NCBI GenBank assembly: GCA_018873245.2
Contig: JAEMBT020000004.1
Span: 1,464,573-1,528,572, forward strand
From: Archegozetes longisetosus
Lineage: Eukaryota; Arthropoda; Arachnida; Sarcoptiformes; Trhypochthoniidae
Direction of reading: 5' to 3'
Length of the DNA stretch: 64,000 nt
Positions 47,898-58,892 of the stretch are shown piece after piece. Both the position numbers and the translations under genes were made by a program. Under the pieces are notes generated by a model that was given only the letters and a program-made list of their open reading frames with translations, was not told the DNA's origin and searched no databases. Positions within the stretch are counted from its first letter, which is position 1. Every line of letters starts with the position of its first letter.

Positions 47898-49373
47898 ATG
47901 CAAAAATTTCTTTTGTTAGAAAAAATTGATCAAAAAAAGAAGAACGTGAAGCTTTCGCGTGATTTCGCGAACGATTTCAAGAGAGGGAGCAAAGGCAGCG
48001 AAAAACCAAAAAAGGTAAGTGTTGAAAGCAAATCAGAGACTCCATATGAGTCTCCAGACTTAGATTTAGATTTACAAAAGGTTCAATTAAATAGAGAAAA
48101 GCTCACTTGCAAAATTTAGAACTGTTAACATCAGTTCCAAAAGAAGAAAATTCTTCGTACTCTAGTTTCATTGAAGACCCAATAGACACCGAAGTTAAAA
48201 GTTTAATTTTAGATAATCCATTAATTTCCAAAACACAAACATCATCTTCGCCTACATATCTAGGTCTTCCTACTTTACCGAGTGTAACTAGACCTTCACT
48301 ATTAGGAAGAAATATTTTTACGAGTACCCCTATTCCCAAACCATCACTACTTACTAATAGTATTGTCTCTCCAGTTGCTGCGACTTCTATAAGTGTTGAA
48401 AACCCATTAAATCCTCCGATACCTCCTAGAACAAAAATGGCTAGTTCGGGAACAATTTGTCCCTCAATTTTCAAGGGTGACGGAAAAGAGAGTTTAACCA
48501 ATTGGTTAGATAGATATGAAGCTATTGCAGCATGTAATAATTGGTCAGAAGAGCAACAGGTCCAAAAACTAGCCGCTTTTCTCGAAGGAAATGCTTTCAA
48601 ATGCTATAAAGCATGCTCGATTGTACCAGGTAGTACAAATTGGGCTAATGCTAGAAAACAATTAGAAAGATACTTTAACCCAAGTGATAAAACAGCCATT
48701 GAAACCGAATTAAAGAATAGGCAGCAGAGATTAGATGAAAAACTAGTAGATTATTATCTGGATATAATCGATCTATGCGGGAAACTAAATCCAAATATGT
48801 CTGAAAAGAGATGGTTCATTATGTTATTCAAGGATTGAAACCATCACTTTTGAAAAGATATATCCTATGAAACCACAAACGCTTGCGACATTATGGGAAA
48901 ACTTGCAATCACACGATGAAGGCATGTATATGGCCAATGCGAGGCCAGGTTGGAAATCTACTATTTTAAACCAGGTCCATGTGTCAGAACCTGAATCAAT
49001 CCATACAGACAATATTCAGACAGACAAACAAAATAGACTTTTACAATCGATCAATGATAAATTCGAGATCTTACAAAACAAGTTAATCAACCTCGAATCA
49101 AATAATAGTTTAAATCAAAATAGTCGTCTAAATAACAAATATACTAGTTCAAGACCAAACTATTCATTCAAAAACAATCGACCAAACAAAAATAGGTCCA
49201 GTAATAGTAATATGAGGCCAAGCAATAATGTCAGACAAAATAATAATACAATTAATAGACCTACTAGAGATCACAATGGGAACCCAATTTGCTTTGAATG
49301 CAACAAATCTGGACATGTCATGAGATTTTGCCCAAGAAGAAACAGAAATATATTCACTAATCAGGAAAACTAA
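47898..49373 (+). pseudogene. gag: gag: capsid and nucleocapsid, three frame breaks
   Basis: It starts at the ATG of 47898 and continues in three further frames after shifts near 48100, 48805 and 48850. The capsid region (48450-48900) shows the Ty3/gypsy Gag pattern 'FKGDGKESLTNWLDRYE' and an 'RYFNPSDK' helix. The nucleocapsid has one CCHC knuckle, 'CFECNKSGHVMRFC', near 49290-49335, after an Asn/Arg-rich stretch. Each shift has the same sign (as if one base were missing). The protein would be about 490 aa if read through. Confidence 0.8.
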
Positions 49374-49375
49374 AT

Positions 49376-52300
49376 TTGGCTTCTGGAAAGGGTCAGAAGT
49401 CGATAAATTTAAAAATCCCTTTAAATCAAATGAGTAAAAATATTCTGATTATACAGGCTAAAATAGGTGGAGTAAACATTAATGCAGGAATCGATACAGG
49501 TGCCGGCGTTAGTTTCATTAGACCGGAAATTGCTAAAATGCTTTCTCTACCTATTTATGAGACTTCAGGACCACTTGCAAATTTACCAAATAATTTAAGC
49601 ATAAAATTGAACAGATTTGTCGAAACAATAATTGAATATCAAAATTCTACAATTCCTATAAAATTATGGTTAATAGAAGGTATAGTTTCACCAGTATTGT
49701 TAGGTTTAGATTACTGCCGAAAAGCAAAGCTTACCATTAAATTCACCAATGAATTTCCAGAATTACCAAAACAATATCCGCATATTAATAATGAAAATAA
49801 ACTTCCACTCATGTTCATTTCTGAAACAACAGAATTGACACCAGAAATGATTACATGGGTATCCGCTGAGACAAATTCAGAAATGAACGAAGGAATTTTC
49901 GAACCAAAAAATTTTATAATGGGCATTCCAGGAGTTTATGCACCAAAATGCTTAGTAAAATTTGATAAAAAGTTAACAATAATTCCAGTATCTAACGTTT
50001 CTAAAAAGTTAATTAAAATTTTCAAAAACACGGTAATTGGAATAATTGAATCTTTGGACAATTCTAGTAAAACTATACTTAATATGATGGTTATAAATGA
50101 GAATAATTTTAAAAATGAAAGTAAATCTGTCGATAAGCAGATTATTGAGAATAATTATAATTCAGATAAAGACGAAACTATTATAGACCAATTAGACATT
50201 GAGTCTGCCTTGAATAACGATCAAAGTATAATTATAAGAAAATTTTTAAATTCATACATCGACTTATTTGCCAGTGATATTAAATTGTTGACTCAAACTG
50301 ATAAAGTAGTTCATCAAATCGATACAGGTGATAATAAACCCATTCACTGTTCTCCTTATAAAACATCTCCCAAAGAAAAGGCCATTATTAGAGATAAAAT
50401 AAAAGAAATGCTTGAATCTAATATAATTAGAGAATCTAAATCGCCGTATAGCTCTCCAGTTGTACTGGTGTTGAAGAAGAATGGTGATTATAGATTCTGC
50501 ATAGATTATCGAAAGTTGAACTCTATAACAAAATTAGATAGATATCCATTACCTAGAACTGACGACACAATTGATACTTTAAGGGGCTCGAAATTCTTCA
50601 CAACTCTAGATATGACCAGTGGATTTTGGCAAATAAAAATGGATGATAATGATAGGGAGAAAACAGCTTTTATTTGTTCAGAAGGCCTATATGAATTTAA
50701 TGTTATGCCATTTGGATTATGCAATAGTGTAGCGTCGTTTCAGCGATTAATGGATACAGTATTATCCAATTTGAGGTGGTCTATAGCGATTTGTTATGTA
50801 GATGACTTAGTTATATACTCCAAATCCTTTGAAGAACATTTAGAACATTTAAAATTAGTTTTCGATAGATTATTAGAAGCTAATCTTAAACTCAACCCAA
50901 AGAAATGCCATTTCGCTAAGAATGAAATTAAATTTCTAGGCTTTCAAATAAATAGTAAAGGAATATATCCGGATATTAATAAAATTAAAGCAATTGAAAA
51001 ATTTCCAAAACCTAAATGCGTTCGAGATATAAAATCATTCTTGGGTTTAACAGGATATTATAGAAAATTTATCATAAATTATTCACGAATTGCTAAACCT
51101 TTAACTGATCTAACAAAACTAAATCAAGAATTCCTATGGAATGAACAATGTGAAGATGCATTAAAAAATTAAAACACGCTTTAACCACGTGCCCAGTACT
51201 AACTCATTATGATGAAGCTAGAGAAACATTATTATTTACGGATGCATGTTATTTTTCTATTGGAATAATTTTGACACAAAAAATTAATAATGAGGAACAC
51301 CCTATTTTGTATGATAATAGACTTTTGAAAAAGAGCGAATTAAATTATTCAATCACAGAAAAGGAAGCATTAGCAGTATACTGGGGTGTCAAGCAATGCA
51401 GACAATATCTTTTAGGAATAAAATTTTCTATAGTTACTGATCACTGTTCTCTTTGTTGGTTGATGTCATTAAAAGATCCTTCAGGTAGATTGAGTCGTTG
51501 GGCTCTAAAATTAATGGAATATGACTTCCAAATTTTGTACAAATCTGGTAAAAAACATGTAAATGTAGATTGCATCTCAAGATACACTCCTAATGAATCC
51601 GAATTAAATGAAAAATCAGTACCACTTAATAGCATTAATACAATAGATTTACCAAAACTTCAACTAGAAGATAATTACTGCTGTAAAATTATTGATCAAT
51701 TAAAAGGTCCTAAACATAAGTCTAACAAAAGATACCAAATAATTGATAATGTGCTTTATAGAAGATCGTTAGGAAAACTTTTAATTGTTGTTCCTAAAAG
51801 TTTAAGACGAGAGATTTTATTTGCCTTTCACAATGATATAAAAAGTGGTCACTTAGGCATAACTAAAACATACGCAAAAATAAGAAATGGATATTGCTGG
51901 CCAAGGCTATTTCAAAGTGTATATAAGTAATGCCTTGATTGTCAACAAAAAAAGTCCTTGCCTTATAATGTAAAAGCTCCTTTACAACCAATACCAGTAG
52001 AAAATAAACCCTTCTATCACGTCGGCATTGATTTGCTCGGGACACTCCCTGTAACAGATGAAAATAAATGCAATAATATTGTTGTTTGCATGGATTATTG
52101 CACCCGTTGGGCAGAAACAGCTGCTCTTAAAGATGCAACTGCGAAATCGATAGCTGAATTTTTTGAAATTAATATAATATCTCGTCACGGATGTCCCGCT
52201 TATATAACTTCAGACAGAGGTGTACAGTTTATGGCTGATCTGACCCAAGAACTATTTAAACTTTCAGAGACAAAACATATCAGAACAACTGCATATAACC

Positions 52301-53253
52301 CAAAAGCGAATGGACTTGTAGAAAGGTTTAATCATACATTAGTAAACATGATTTCACAATATTTAAATAACAATCAGCGAAATTGGGATAAAATATTACC
52401 ACACGTAACGTTTGCGTATAATTGTGCAGTTCAAGAGAGTACTGGTTTTAGTCCATTTTTCTTAGTGTATTTGAGAGAACCCATTCTTCCCGCAGATATA
52501 TCTCTGAATCGAATATGTGTTCATGATGTTAATGAGAGACTGAAAGAAAATATTTTAGAAGCTAGAAAGATAGCTGTCGAAAGACTGAGAACTGCACAAG
52601 ACAATCAGAAAGATTATTATGATAGAAACTGTAAATTCATTAAATATAAAGTTGGGGATTTGGTACTAGCCCATTATCCAGTGCGTAAAAAGGGAAGGTT
52701 GAGTAAATTTGAGCATGAATATTTCGGACCATTTGAAATTATAAAGTGTGTAGGAGAAAATGATTATGAGATTATGGAAATTGGTCCAAAGCGTAGAAAG
52801 AGACATGATGTAATTCATGCTAATAGGTTAAAACCTTTCCACTCGGAAACTTCAGAATTTCAGTCTCCTGGAGTTTTCACTGATGAAAATTCTGTCTTAG
52901 TGAATGCTAGTTCGAGTTTGCACAATAGTGTTTCTGCATCATCAGATCAAACTATATTAGACGTCGAAAACCAAAATCAGAGCTCATTGATCGATGATGA
53001 AACAGAAATCTATAACTATGAAGAAGACGTAGGTAATGCTTCTTCCGATGCTGCAAATGAGACAGAAATTATTGATCCGGATCACTCAAAAAATAATACT
53101 ACAAAAGGGAGTAGTAGTTGTGAAAGTAGTGCAGAAGAGAGTCTGCACAGTGGATCTCTTGGTCATCAAGACGTTGGTAATCACAGAGATTCACCGGTAG
53201 TTCAAACGAGATATGGGAGAATAGTTAGACCAGTAGACAGATATACTAGTTAA
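49376..53253 (+). pseudogene. pol: pol: protease, reverse transcriptase, RNase H, integrase
   Basis: It overlaps the end of gag in the -1 frame. Domains in order are aspartic protease (IDTGAG near 49490), RT (about 50330-50960, active site YVDD at 50797-50808), RNase H (about 51180-51560, 'LFTDAC'), zinc-binding HHCC (51830-51950), and the integrase core with DDE residues ('IDLLG', 'SDRGVQF', 'GLVERFN', 52020-52335). A GPY/F module follows ('YFGPFEI' near 52720). The tail beyond is acidic, Ser-rich and ends in 'TRYGRIVRPVDRY'; there is no chromodomain. A one-base shift lies in the A-run near 51160-51170 and an in-frame TAA at 51928-51930 inside the HHCC motif. Family assignment is firm; function of this copy is doubtful. 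Confidence 0.92.
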
Positions 53254-53340
53254 TTATTTACACTTAAAAATTTAGATATAGAAAATAATAGTAATACTAC
53301 TTTAACTAAATTGTTAAATTCTATATATTACAGCTTGAAA

Positions 53341-53805
53341 ATGCAAAGCTACAGTATTTCACCAACGGTAGCTCTGAATGATTTCACACAAAAAAACAAA
53401 TTCGATTATCCATATTACAATTCATATACTGTTGTTGAAAGGAATACTGTTTTTCATGTCTGTGACCTATCGGTTAATGTAAACAATCAAAACTATTTTG
53501 TGAGGTCAGTGAATATTTCAAAAAAGAAAGCCAAGCAAGAAAGTGCTTCAAAAATTTGTGAAATATTGGGATTAAACCTTGTTAAAATTGCGAGAGAAAA
53601 TAATATTGAAGCTTCAAATCTTGATCAGTTAAAACGGAAGCTGGATAATAAAAACTGTTCACCACCAATTATATTAAAGACAAAAAACAAAAATGAACGT
53701 TTAGTTTATATAAAAGACTTAGAAATCGGTGTTATGTTTAGTGAAACTAGTGCTAAAGCCAGTGTCGAGAAAGCATGTGAAAAGCTTCTGGTGAAAATAG
53801 ATTAA
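53341..53805 (+). CDS. Retroelement ORF with two double-stranded-RNA-binding domains
   Basis: 154 aa from the first ATG in frame, 88 bp after pol. Residues ~8-68 match the dsRBD fold: a 'PYYNSYTVVERNTVFHVCDL' beta region, then 'NISKKKAKQESASKICEILG', where KKKAK and the following Ala-rich helix are the RNA-contact signature. A shorter, weaker copy occupies residues ~100-152 ('SAKASVEKACEKLL'). Proteins with this domain often bind dsRNA and act as RNAi suppressors in insect viruses, so such a role is a reasonable hypothesis here. An alternative is a host-derived cofactor for RNA packaging. The frame is open and intact, unlike gag, pol and env. Confidence 0.7.
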   Translation: MQSYSISPTVALNDFTQKNKFDYPYYNSYTVVERNTVFHVCDLSVNVNNQNYFVRSVNISKKKAKQESASKICEILGLNLVKIARENNIEASNLDQLKRKLDNKNCSPPIILKTKNKNERLVYIKDLEIGVMFSETSAKASVEKACEKLLVKID

Positions 53806-53896
53806 ATAAGTCAAAATCATCTTTGTCGGATTAACAACTATAACTATTAAACAATAATAAATATTGAGAAACTGCATCATAAAAAGACCTTTATGT

Positions 53897-54211
53897 ATGA
53901 TTTGTAAGAGATCAAGTTTATTCCGAAAATGCCTGAGAGTCATACAAAAAAAGTTAAATAAATTTCTTCAACGAAATAAAAAGAGAGTTACAAAACCTAT
54001 TTTGCTGGATCATACGATCAAAGGAAAGTATAATTTTGTGACAGTTTCTGTAGTTTATAAAAGCAAAAAATTAAAATTAAAAACGTATGGATGTGCATTA
54101 TCAAAAACCAAGGCTTTGGATAAAGCAAACGAGAATTTGTTAAAAGCTATTAATACTTATGATAATCAAAAAAATAATAATGATTTGCGAAATTCCAAAA
54201 GGTTACTGTGA
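53897..54211 (+). CDS. Retroelement ORF with a third dsRBD-like domain
   Basis: 104 aa from the in-frame ATG at 53897. The N-terminal third is very basic. The segment 'GKYNFVTVSVVYKSKKLKLK' followed by 'ALSKTKALDKANENLLKAI' resembles the beta3-helix2 part of a dsRBD, with SKTKA replacing the usual KKxAK. It overlaps the following zinc-finger frame by 53 bases. It may be a separate small protein or the second half of the preceding dsRBD protein after a frame break. Confidence 0.55.
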   Translation: MICKRSSLFRKCLRVIQKKLNKFLQRNKKRVTKPILLDHTIKGKYNFVTVSVVYKSKKLKLKTYGCALSKTKALDKANENLLKAINTYDNQKNNNDLRNSKRLL

Positions 54212-55664
54212 AGCTTATTCCGAGAAAAATATTTCGAGAAAAGATTTCAATAATATCTTTGGAGTTGAAAAACCCCGAGATATTGTTAATAACTCAAACA
54301 AAAATGAATTAATGCAATCAAAAAATTTTGCAAACTCGAAACAACAAACTTACGTATGTAGTCTTTGCTATAATTTATATTATGATAAAAAATCATGTTA
54401 CAATCATACTCTGAAACATTTCGATACAATTAAAATATATTTTTGTAAGAATTGTAATACCAAATTATATTCAAATCTACTCACTAATCACAAATCACAA
54501 AACCATAATATTGAGTTTACAAATGAAGGTTTATTCATCAGTAATTGGGTAAACTCTTGCCTAGAAAACCAACTTGAATTTCTTAAGAAAGACATAAGCG
54601 ACGCAAAATATTCTATTGACCTAAAATGCCAACTGTGTTCGATTATGTTTTCAGTAAATAGTAAATTTAATAGTTTGCTAAAAGAACCAGTTTTTCAGAC
54701 TTTAAAAGATTTCATAGATCATATATATAAACACTATAACTTTTATACTGTCAAATGTAACATTTGTATAAAAGAAATATTTTTAATTAATGACACAAAT
54801 TATCTGATTGAACATTTAAAAATTGAACATTCAGATCAAATTCCTGTTAAACAACTTTTTTACAACACGGCAAGACCTAGCTTGAATAATTGCCAAAAGT
54901 ATTTCTTGAAGAATAGTTTCTTGTTAAGCAACGTTGATATTGTAGAAAAGAAAGCAAGTCAAATACTTAACAAGATTACTTCAATAGATGTTGGTATATC
55001 ATTAGGCTCAAACCTTAGAAGTTTTACAGATACAAAAAATACGAAATTAAAATCTTCAGTAACATTATAGTTACAGAGATTACTCAAAATGACTTCGATA
55101 CTTTAAACGGAAATACAAAACTTAATAACAATATTGTCGACACATGTCTTTTGGTAATCAAGGATAGATTAAACTCTGAGAATAGCGAAAAGTACAAAAC
55201 TTTTATATTTGATTGCAGCTTTTATGAAAATCTTTTTCGAAAGATAGAATTCTTTTCGTAACCGAAAACTTAAGATTAATCTCTTTGAATTTGAATTAAT
55301 TATAATACCTATCTTATATAAAAGTCATTGGTTTTTGGTAATTGTGCATTGCGACAAAAAAATAGTAGCTGTAGTAGATCCATATTTCTATAATTATAAC
55401 GAATTTGGAATACAGGTCGTTAAATTTTTAGAACTTCATGCTAAACTTAATAATTCAAAATTCGAGACAAAAAAATGGTCTATTGTTAATCCAAGAAGAG
55501 AAGAAATATTTAATCAATCTGATCAATTTAACTGTGGTGTTATTTTGTTATTATTTGTGGAAAAACTTATTAAGAAGCAAACTATAACAGACTTAATTGA
55601 TCTACAAACTGCCAGAATAAAATTCAAGCAATCGATCAGTGAAAATAACATTAAAATACAGTGA
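54159..55664 (+). CDS. Retroelement zinc-finger plus Ulp1/C48-like protease region, two frame breaks
   Basis: The first frame (54159-55070) has a C2H2 finger 'CSLCYNLYYDKKSCYNHTLK' (C-x2-C-x12-H-x3-H), a second 'CKNC...HKSQNH', and two more Cys/His pairs ('CQLC...HIYKH', 'CNIC...HLKIEH'). A second frame (about 55072-55260) looks like the start of a Ulp1 domain ('IVDTCLLVIKDRL', 'YKTFIFDCSFYENLF'). The third (55263-55664) has the rest: 'YKSHWFLVIVHC' (His), 'VVDPY' (Asp), 'DQFNCGV' (Gln, Cys). The second break returns to the original frame, so the two shifts compensate. Ulp1 enzymes cleave SUMO-like modifiers; a viral maturation or de-SUMOylating role is possible. Whether it was ever one protein is inferred. 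Confidence 0.6.
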
Positions 55665-56005
55665 ACTCGACAAATGTGTGTTAATTAACAGAAGTTTTAT
55701 GAATCATATGGACATTCTATAAAAAATGGTTTTAAAGAAATCGTCTGAAAAAATAATTTAATATAAACTAAAAGCTTAGAAAATCACCATTAGAAGTATG
55801 AATAAAAAGATGAATTTTTCTAAAAAATCATTACGGAAGAAAGAAGAATATGATTTGAGTGAGAAGTAAAGATTAAGAAGGTTTTTAGCTATATAAATTT
55901 TAAGATAACGGCTTTTTTTCCTTCTACAAAGTATTTAACCAAATTTATATTTAAAAATTTAATATGTTAAGTAGTCTCATCTCACAGAGACGTGAGATGC
56001 TGATC
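55665..56005 (+). other. Retroelement 3' untranslated region
   Basis: AT-rich, non-coding. It ends in a short inverted CTCAC/GTGAG stem near 55980-55997 just before the polypurine tract. Confidence 0.5.
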
Positions 56006-56014
56006 GGGGAGAAA
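56006..56014 (+). promoter_or_regulatory. Polypurine tract
   Basis: GGGGAGAAA directly abuts the first base of the 3' LTR, as required for plus-strand priming. Confidence 0.9.
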
Positions 56015-56762
56015 TGTGAAATAGAAAAATATTATTTAGTTTTTATGTTTATTCAGTTTGTTTTCTTCGTTTTAAGAATAAGATATTAATCTATTTTTGA
56101 TAAGATAAAAATAAAGTAATTGTAGAAACTGTAGTTACATCTTTTAGGTGTCCTAAGTTTTTAGTTACAGTACAGGTAAATTTCCAATTGACTATGTATT
56201 GTTTACCTAAATTACAAGTATTTTGATGTAAGAATAATTTTTTCCATTGAGCTAAATATAGTAAGTTTAGGACATCAAAAAGAGTATAAAAGCAGAGGTG
56301 ATTTCTTATTAAGGACAGTCGTATTTTCTTACTTTGTACTGTAAAGTATGTAAGAATACTCTCTTACTCTGTACTCATAGTATTAAGAAATCATCTCTTA
56401 CTCTGTACTGTATAGTATGTAAGAAATCTCTCTTACTTAGTACTGTATGGTATGTAAGAAAAGTAATAGTTAGTCACTACTATTGTATCGTTATATATAT
56501 ATATTTGTATTAATAAAAGAAGATTTCTATTAAAAGTAAGTTGTAACTTAATTTTGTACTAAAGCACAATTCTATCGAGTCCTATTAGACTCTCTGATAG
56601 AATTATAAGTAACTACGGATTGGGATCTTACATTGAGGCCCCCCGATTCCAATTCGTACAACTTGGACAAACACACACACACACATGAAAGACCCTACAA
56701 AAAACATTTAGATCGGGTCTTTCGTGTATAGATGATCCCTCGTCACAGAAATAAATGTGACA
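56015..56762 (+). repeat. 3' LTR
   Basis: 748 bp. Compared block by block with 44095-44842 I found no difference. It is followed by GTAT, the second copy of the target duplication. Confidence 0.95.
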
Positions 56763-57632
56763 GTATATAAAAGTAATGATTAAAAACTTAAGAAATTTAT
56801 CGACTCTGTTTTATTAAAATTTCTTCTGAGAAAGTGGTCATGGATTTTAGAAGTTAGGATATTTATCATTTTCATTCCATTTATTTCTGTATCAGAAATA
56901 TTTACCAGAATGACGATAGATTCAGATATTTTCTGAAAGACAGGCATGCTTTATTAACATTCTATGCTGCACCTTGCTTACGGCTGGCACTAGTTCCAAT
57001 CAACCCTCCATCAGTTTCTAGCATTGGTTTATATTCTGACACAGAAATAGAGTATGACAATAATTTAGATTTCGAAGTTAGTAATTAAACTGGATAATAT
57101 TTCAAACATGTAAATAACTCAAAACTTTCTAAAATCTAAAAACTAATTTAACTATAAAATTAGAATAAAGTACATAAAATGAGCTCGATAAATTTCTTGT
57201 TTTTTATCTTAATTTTCATAAACATATTAAATCTTGAAATTTATATTGGCGTAATAGATACAGTAAAATGTATTTGATATTCTAAAATTGTGTGCAGCTA
57301 TTTAGCCATTAAATATTTTGTGAAATTCGTTGAATCATATCGTTGAAACAATATTTGAAGTAGTTTTTATGAGCAAAATAAGGAAAACTTGAATACTCAT
57401 AACTCCGCCCCAGAAGGAATTTCGAGAATCCGTTTTTATATTCTTAACCAGTATACTTAGAAGAACATTTAGGGAAATTTTGGTGGGCGTAGCTCACATT
57501 TTTTTGTGGGCGGAGCTTAGACTTCGTCGGAAGTGGGTGTGGCTTGAGGTTTTTTTGCTTTTAAAGTGATATTGATGATAAATATATAGGTATGTAATGG
57601 CTTTGCCAGCTTCTCGGGAAAGTAAAAGCCAA

Positions 57633-58892
57633 CGAAGATTCACTTATCAATATCGCACGTTCCATTGTAAGTGGTATCAGAATTCAATACTTCAGTAAAT
57701 TAAATCAAGCCATTTTTGTTGTTTATGGCATTCTAAAGTTAATTTATTACTGTATAAACTTAAACATCAGGTAAATTTTAAGATTTTTTTGTAGACACTT
57801 GGATTTTTGAACGCTTTTATGTTGAGTGAAGTCCCCTTTGTCCCTTATTAAGTTACAGTGCTACTGTAGTAACAAGATTTTATTTCACCAAACACACGAT
57901 TCACATCTCAATACAAAAGAAATATAGATAGATTTATTTGCTTATCAATTCGAGCAAATTGCACTCAAGTAAATTTAATTCGGCGAAATGGGATTCTATG
58001 AAGCGACAGTCATTTCTGTTGCTCAAATAAACATTTTGTTCGTTGACAACTCTGACCGATATTCACTTTTAGATAATTACATAGAAAAATGATTTAAGTA
58101 TTAAAACAAACTAATAATTAATAAGAAGGAATCATTTTCTAAGCTTCAAGAATTCACTCGATTATAATTATGGCAATGAACGCATGACTTCTCATACAAC
58201 AGAGTTAATGATTTTTGGTGTAAAAATAAAAATTATGACATTCAATAGTCGTCTCAGAAACTTTTCTAAATTGAAAACTTTGAACCTAAATTTTCACAAT
58301 ATTTTTTCATTACTGAAAATATCATTAATTTATGCTTTACTATCTTCTGATTTTATGCATTTTTCAAATAGATTAATATTAATTTTGACTTTGAAGTACT
58401 TCTTGGAAGCAAAATTGTAATAATACAATGAAATAGAATAATCAATTCTTAATTTTTTTCTAAAATTTGAATTTCATAAATAATTTAATCGAAAGGATGT
58501 TAAAAGATGTCATATTCAGCAGATTAAATGTTACACATGAATATGCTATTTTTATTCAAAAATATATTTCATTATAGAATCAAAAACGAAGAAATTTGGA
58601 TGCAAAATGGCAAAAATTAATTTTCTAGAATTCTTGCAAATCAAACACTGTATTTTTATATACAGTACCGAATATTTCACTCGTTTTTTATTCCAAGCAC
58701 ACTACAATTCTATTTAAAATATTTTAAAAGTTAAATTAAATCATAATTTCTCATCATAAACAGATTGAATTCAGATTTTTCATCATCTCATCTTAAATAA
58801 AATTAGAGTTTCTTTTTACATCATTTTCTTAATATTTTGTTTGATCACATTATTTTATATTGAGTGTAATGCGAAAAGACATAGATTTAAAA
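57633..58892. other. Intergenic, no gene recognised
   Basis: AT-rich. An open frame at 58184-58420 lacks any motif or paralogue. No supported feature. Confidence 0.4.

Larger units (their letters stand above)
44095..56762 (+). mobile_element. 12.7-kb Ty3/gypsy-type endogenous retrovirus-like element with env first and extra 3' genes
   Basis: The LTRs at 44095-44842 and 56015-56762 are identical by eye over 748 bp. GTAT flanks both ends (44091-44094, 56763-56766). A primer-binding site follows the 5' LTR and a polypurine tract precedes the 3' LTR. Order inside is env, gag, protease-RT-RNase H-integrase, a two-dsRBD protein, a further dsRBD-like protein, and a zinc-finger plus Ulp1-like protease region. 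RNase H before integrase places it in Ty3/gypsy (Metaviridae). Env upstream of gag is not the normal order. Several genes carry frame breaks described in their own entries, so this copy is probably not autonomous as sequenced. Confidence 0.93.
43659..57632. mobile_element. Long-TIR DNA element that hosts the LTR retroelement
   Basis: 43659-43985 and 57284-57632 are inverted copies (left 'ggcttttattttcccgagaa', right 'ttctcgggaaagtaaaagcc' at the outer tips; inner limit at 'tgcagctatttagcc'). The right arm carries an extra ~25 bp near 57395. Without the 12.7-kb retroelement the element would be about 1.3 kb. The 520 bases between the 3' LTR and the right arm include a short open stretch (56918-57088) of unknown nature. 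No target duplication is visible at the outer tips. Confidence 0.7.

Noticed and set aside
48103-48600. 165-codon minus-strand open frame opposite gag
   Set aside because: It is a shadow of the gag coding strand; gag has clear family motifs.
49340-49380. Programmed -1 frameshift heptamer at the gag-pol junction
   Set aside because: The frames overlap in -1, but no canonical X-XXY-YYZ heptamer sits in the correct frame, and single-base deletions are frequent in this copy.
56918-57088. Open stretch downstream of the 3' LTR without a start codon
   Set aside because: Ends in a stop after ~57 codons; no motif I can name, so described only as part of the long-TIR element.
58184-58420. 78-codon open frame
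   Set aside because: No motif or support; hydrophobic composition follows AT-rich sequence.
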